A stretch of DNA of 64,000 nt from Cordia subcordata (taxonomy: Eukaryota > Streptophyta > Magnoliopsida > Boraginales > Cordiaceae), in the NCBI GenBank assembly GCA_028554755.1, contig JAPTOF010000016.1, positions 2,678,501 through 2,742,500 on the forward strand, read 5' to 3'. The notes beneath the pieces were generated by a model. The model was not told where the DNA came from and did not search any database. It saw only the letters and a list, made by a program, of their open reading frames with translations. Both the position numbers and the translations under genes were made by a program. Positions 63,776-64,000 of the stretch are shown one piece after another. Every line of letters begins with the position of its first letter. The first letter of the stretch is position 1.

Positions 63776-64000
63776 CTGCCATAATAAACTCATTGTGATC
63801 AATATTTGATGGCCAAAAAAATTTATATACATAAGATAAGTAGTCTAAGTATTTTAGAACTTGTTTGAAAGTGCTTATTAGAGTGCTTATAATATTAAAA
63901 TAAAAATCAGTTTCTCACAATTTCTTATAAAAAATACTTATAAACACTCAAACTAAGTGCTGCCAAACAAGTAGTTAATGCTAGTTGACATGATTAGCCA

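Overview
This window is nuclear DNA of a flowering plant, most likely a eudicot. The genes are split by AT-rich GT-AG introns and separated by long AT-rich spacers with microsatellites, MITE-like elements and a Ty1/copia retrotransposon. All identifiable proteins belong to plant or general eukaryotic families. No prokaryote-like operon, CRISPR array or phage module is present. I cannot name the species from sequence alone.

Layout from left to right: (1) a seven-exon G-type lectin S-receptor-like kinase (1321-4848, +). (2) An inverted duplication with arms of about 5872-11940 and 18490-32222. Each arm carries an intact growth-regulating factor (GRF) gene, so the two genes are tail to tail (7509-11509, +; 18888-29285, -). 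Both keep the miR396 target site and an upstream conserved non-coding block. The unique spacer between the arms holds a homologue of cadmium-induced protein AS8 (12672-15209, -). (3) The first intron of the second GRF contains a decayed copia element of about 6.3 kb. That element is itself split by a 1277-bp PIF/Harbinger-type non-autonomous element with a TAA target duplication. (4) A repeat-rich gene-poor stretch (about 32.2-37.6 kb). (5) A complete MOB1 gene of seven exons (37937-43539, +). (6) More MITE and satellite-like DNA (43.9-47.4 kb). (7) A two-exon DUF716/TMEM45-type membrane protein gene (47642-49534, -). (8) A long gene-poor stretch with minisatellites and a decaying cluster of pectin-methylesterase-inhibitor-like (PMEI) sequences (54.1-58.7 kb). 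Two of these form a near-perfect head-on palindrome next to a third paralogue. (9) The 3' part of a group II GH3 auxin-amido synthetase gene (62180 to beyond the window edge, -).

The genes are not an operon. GRF, MOB1 and GH3 all act in growth control (cell proliferation, Hippo-type signalling, auxin conjugation), but I see no evidence that their proximity is functional. The most unusual structures are the inverted GRF pair with its nested transposons, the closely spaced alternative splice sites shared by the two GRF copies, and the PMEI-like palindrome, which could be transcribed into a long hairpin RNA matching its neighbour.

Exon boundaries were placed by hand from splice consensus, phase continuity and family knowledge; no alignment or RNA data were available.
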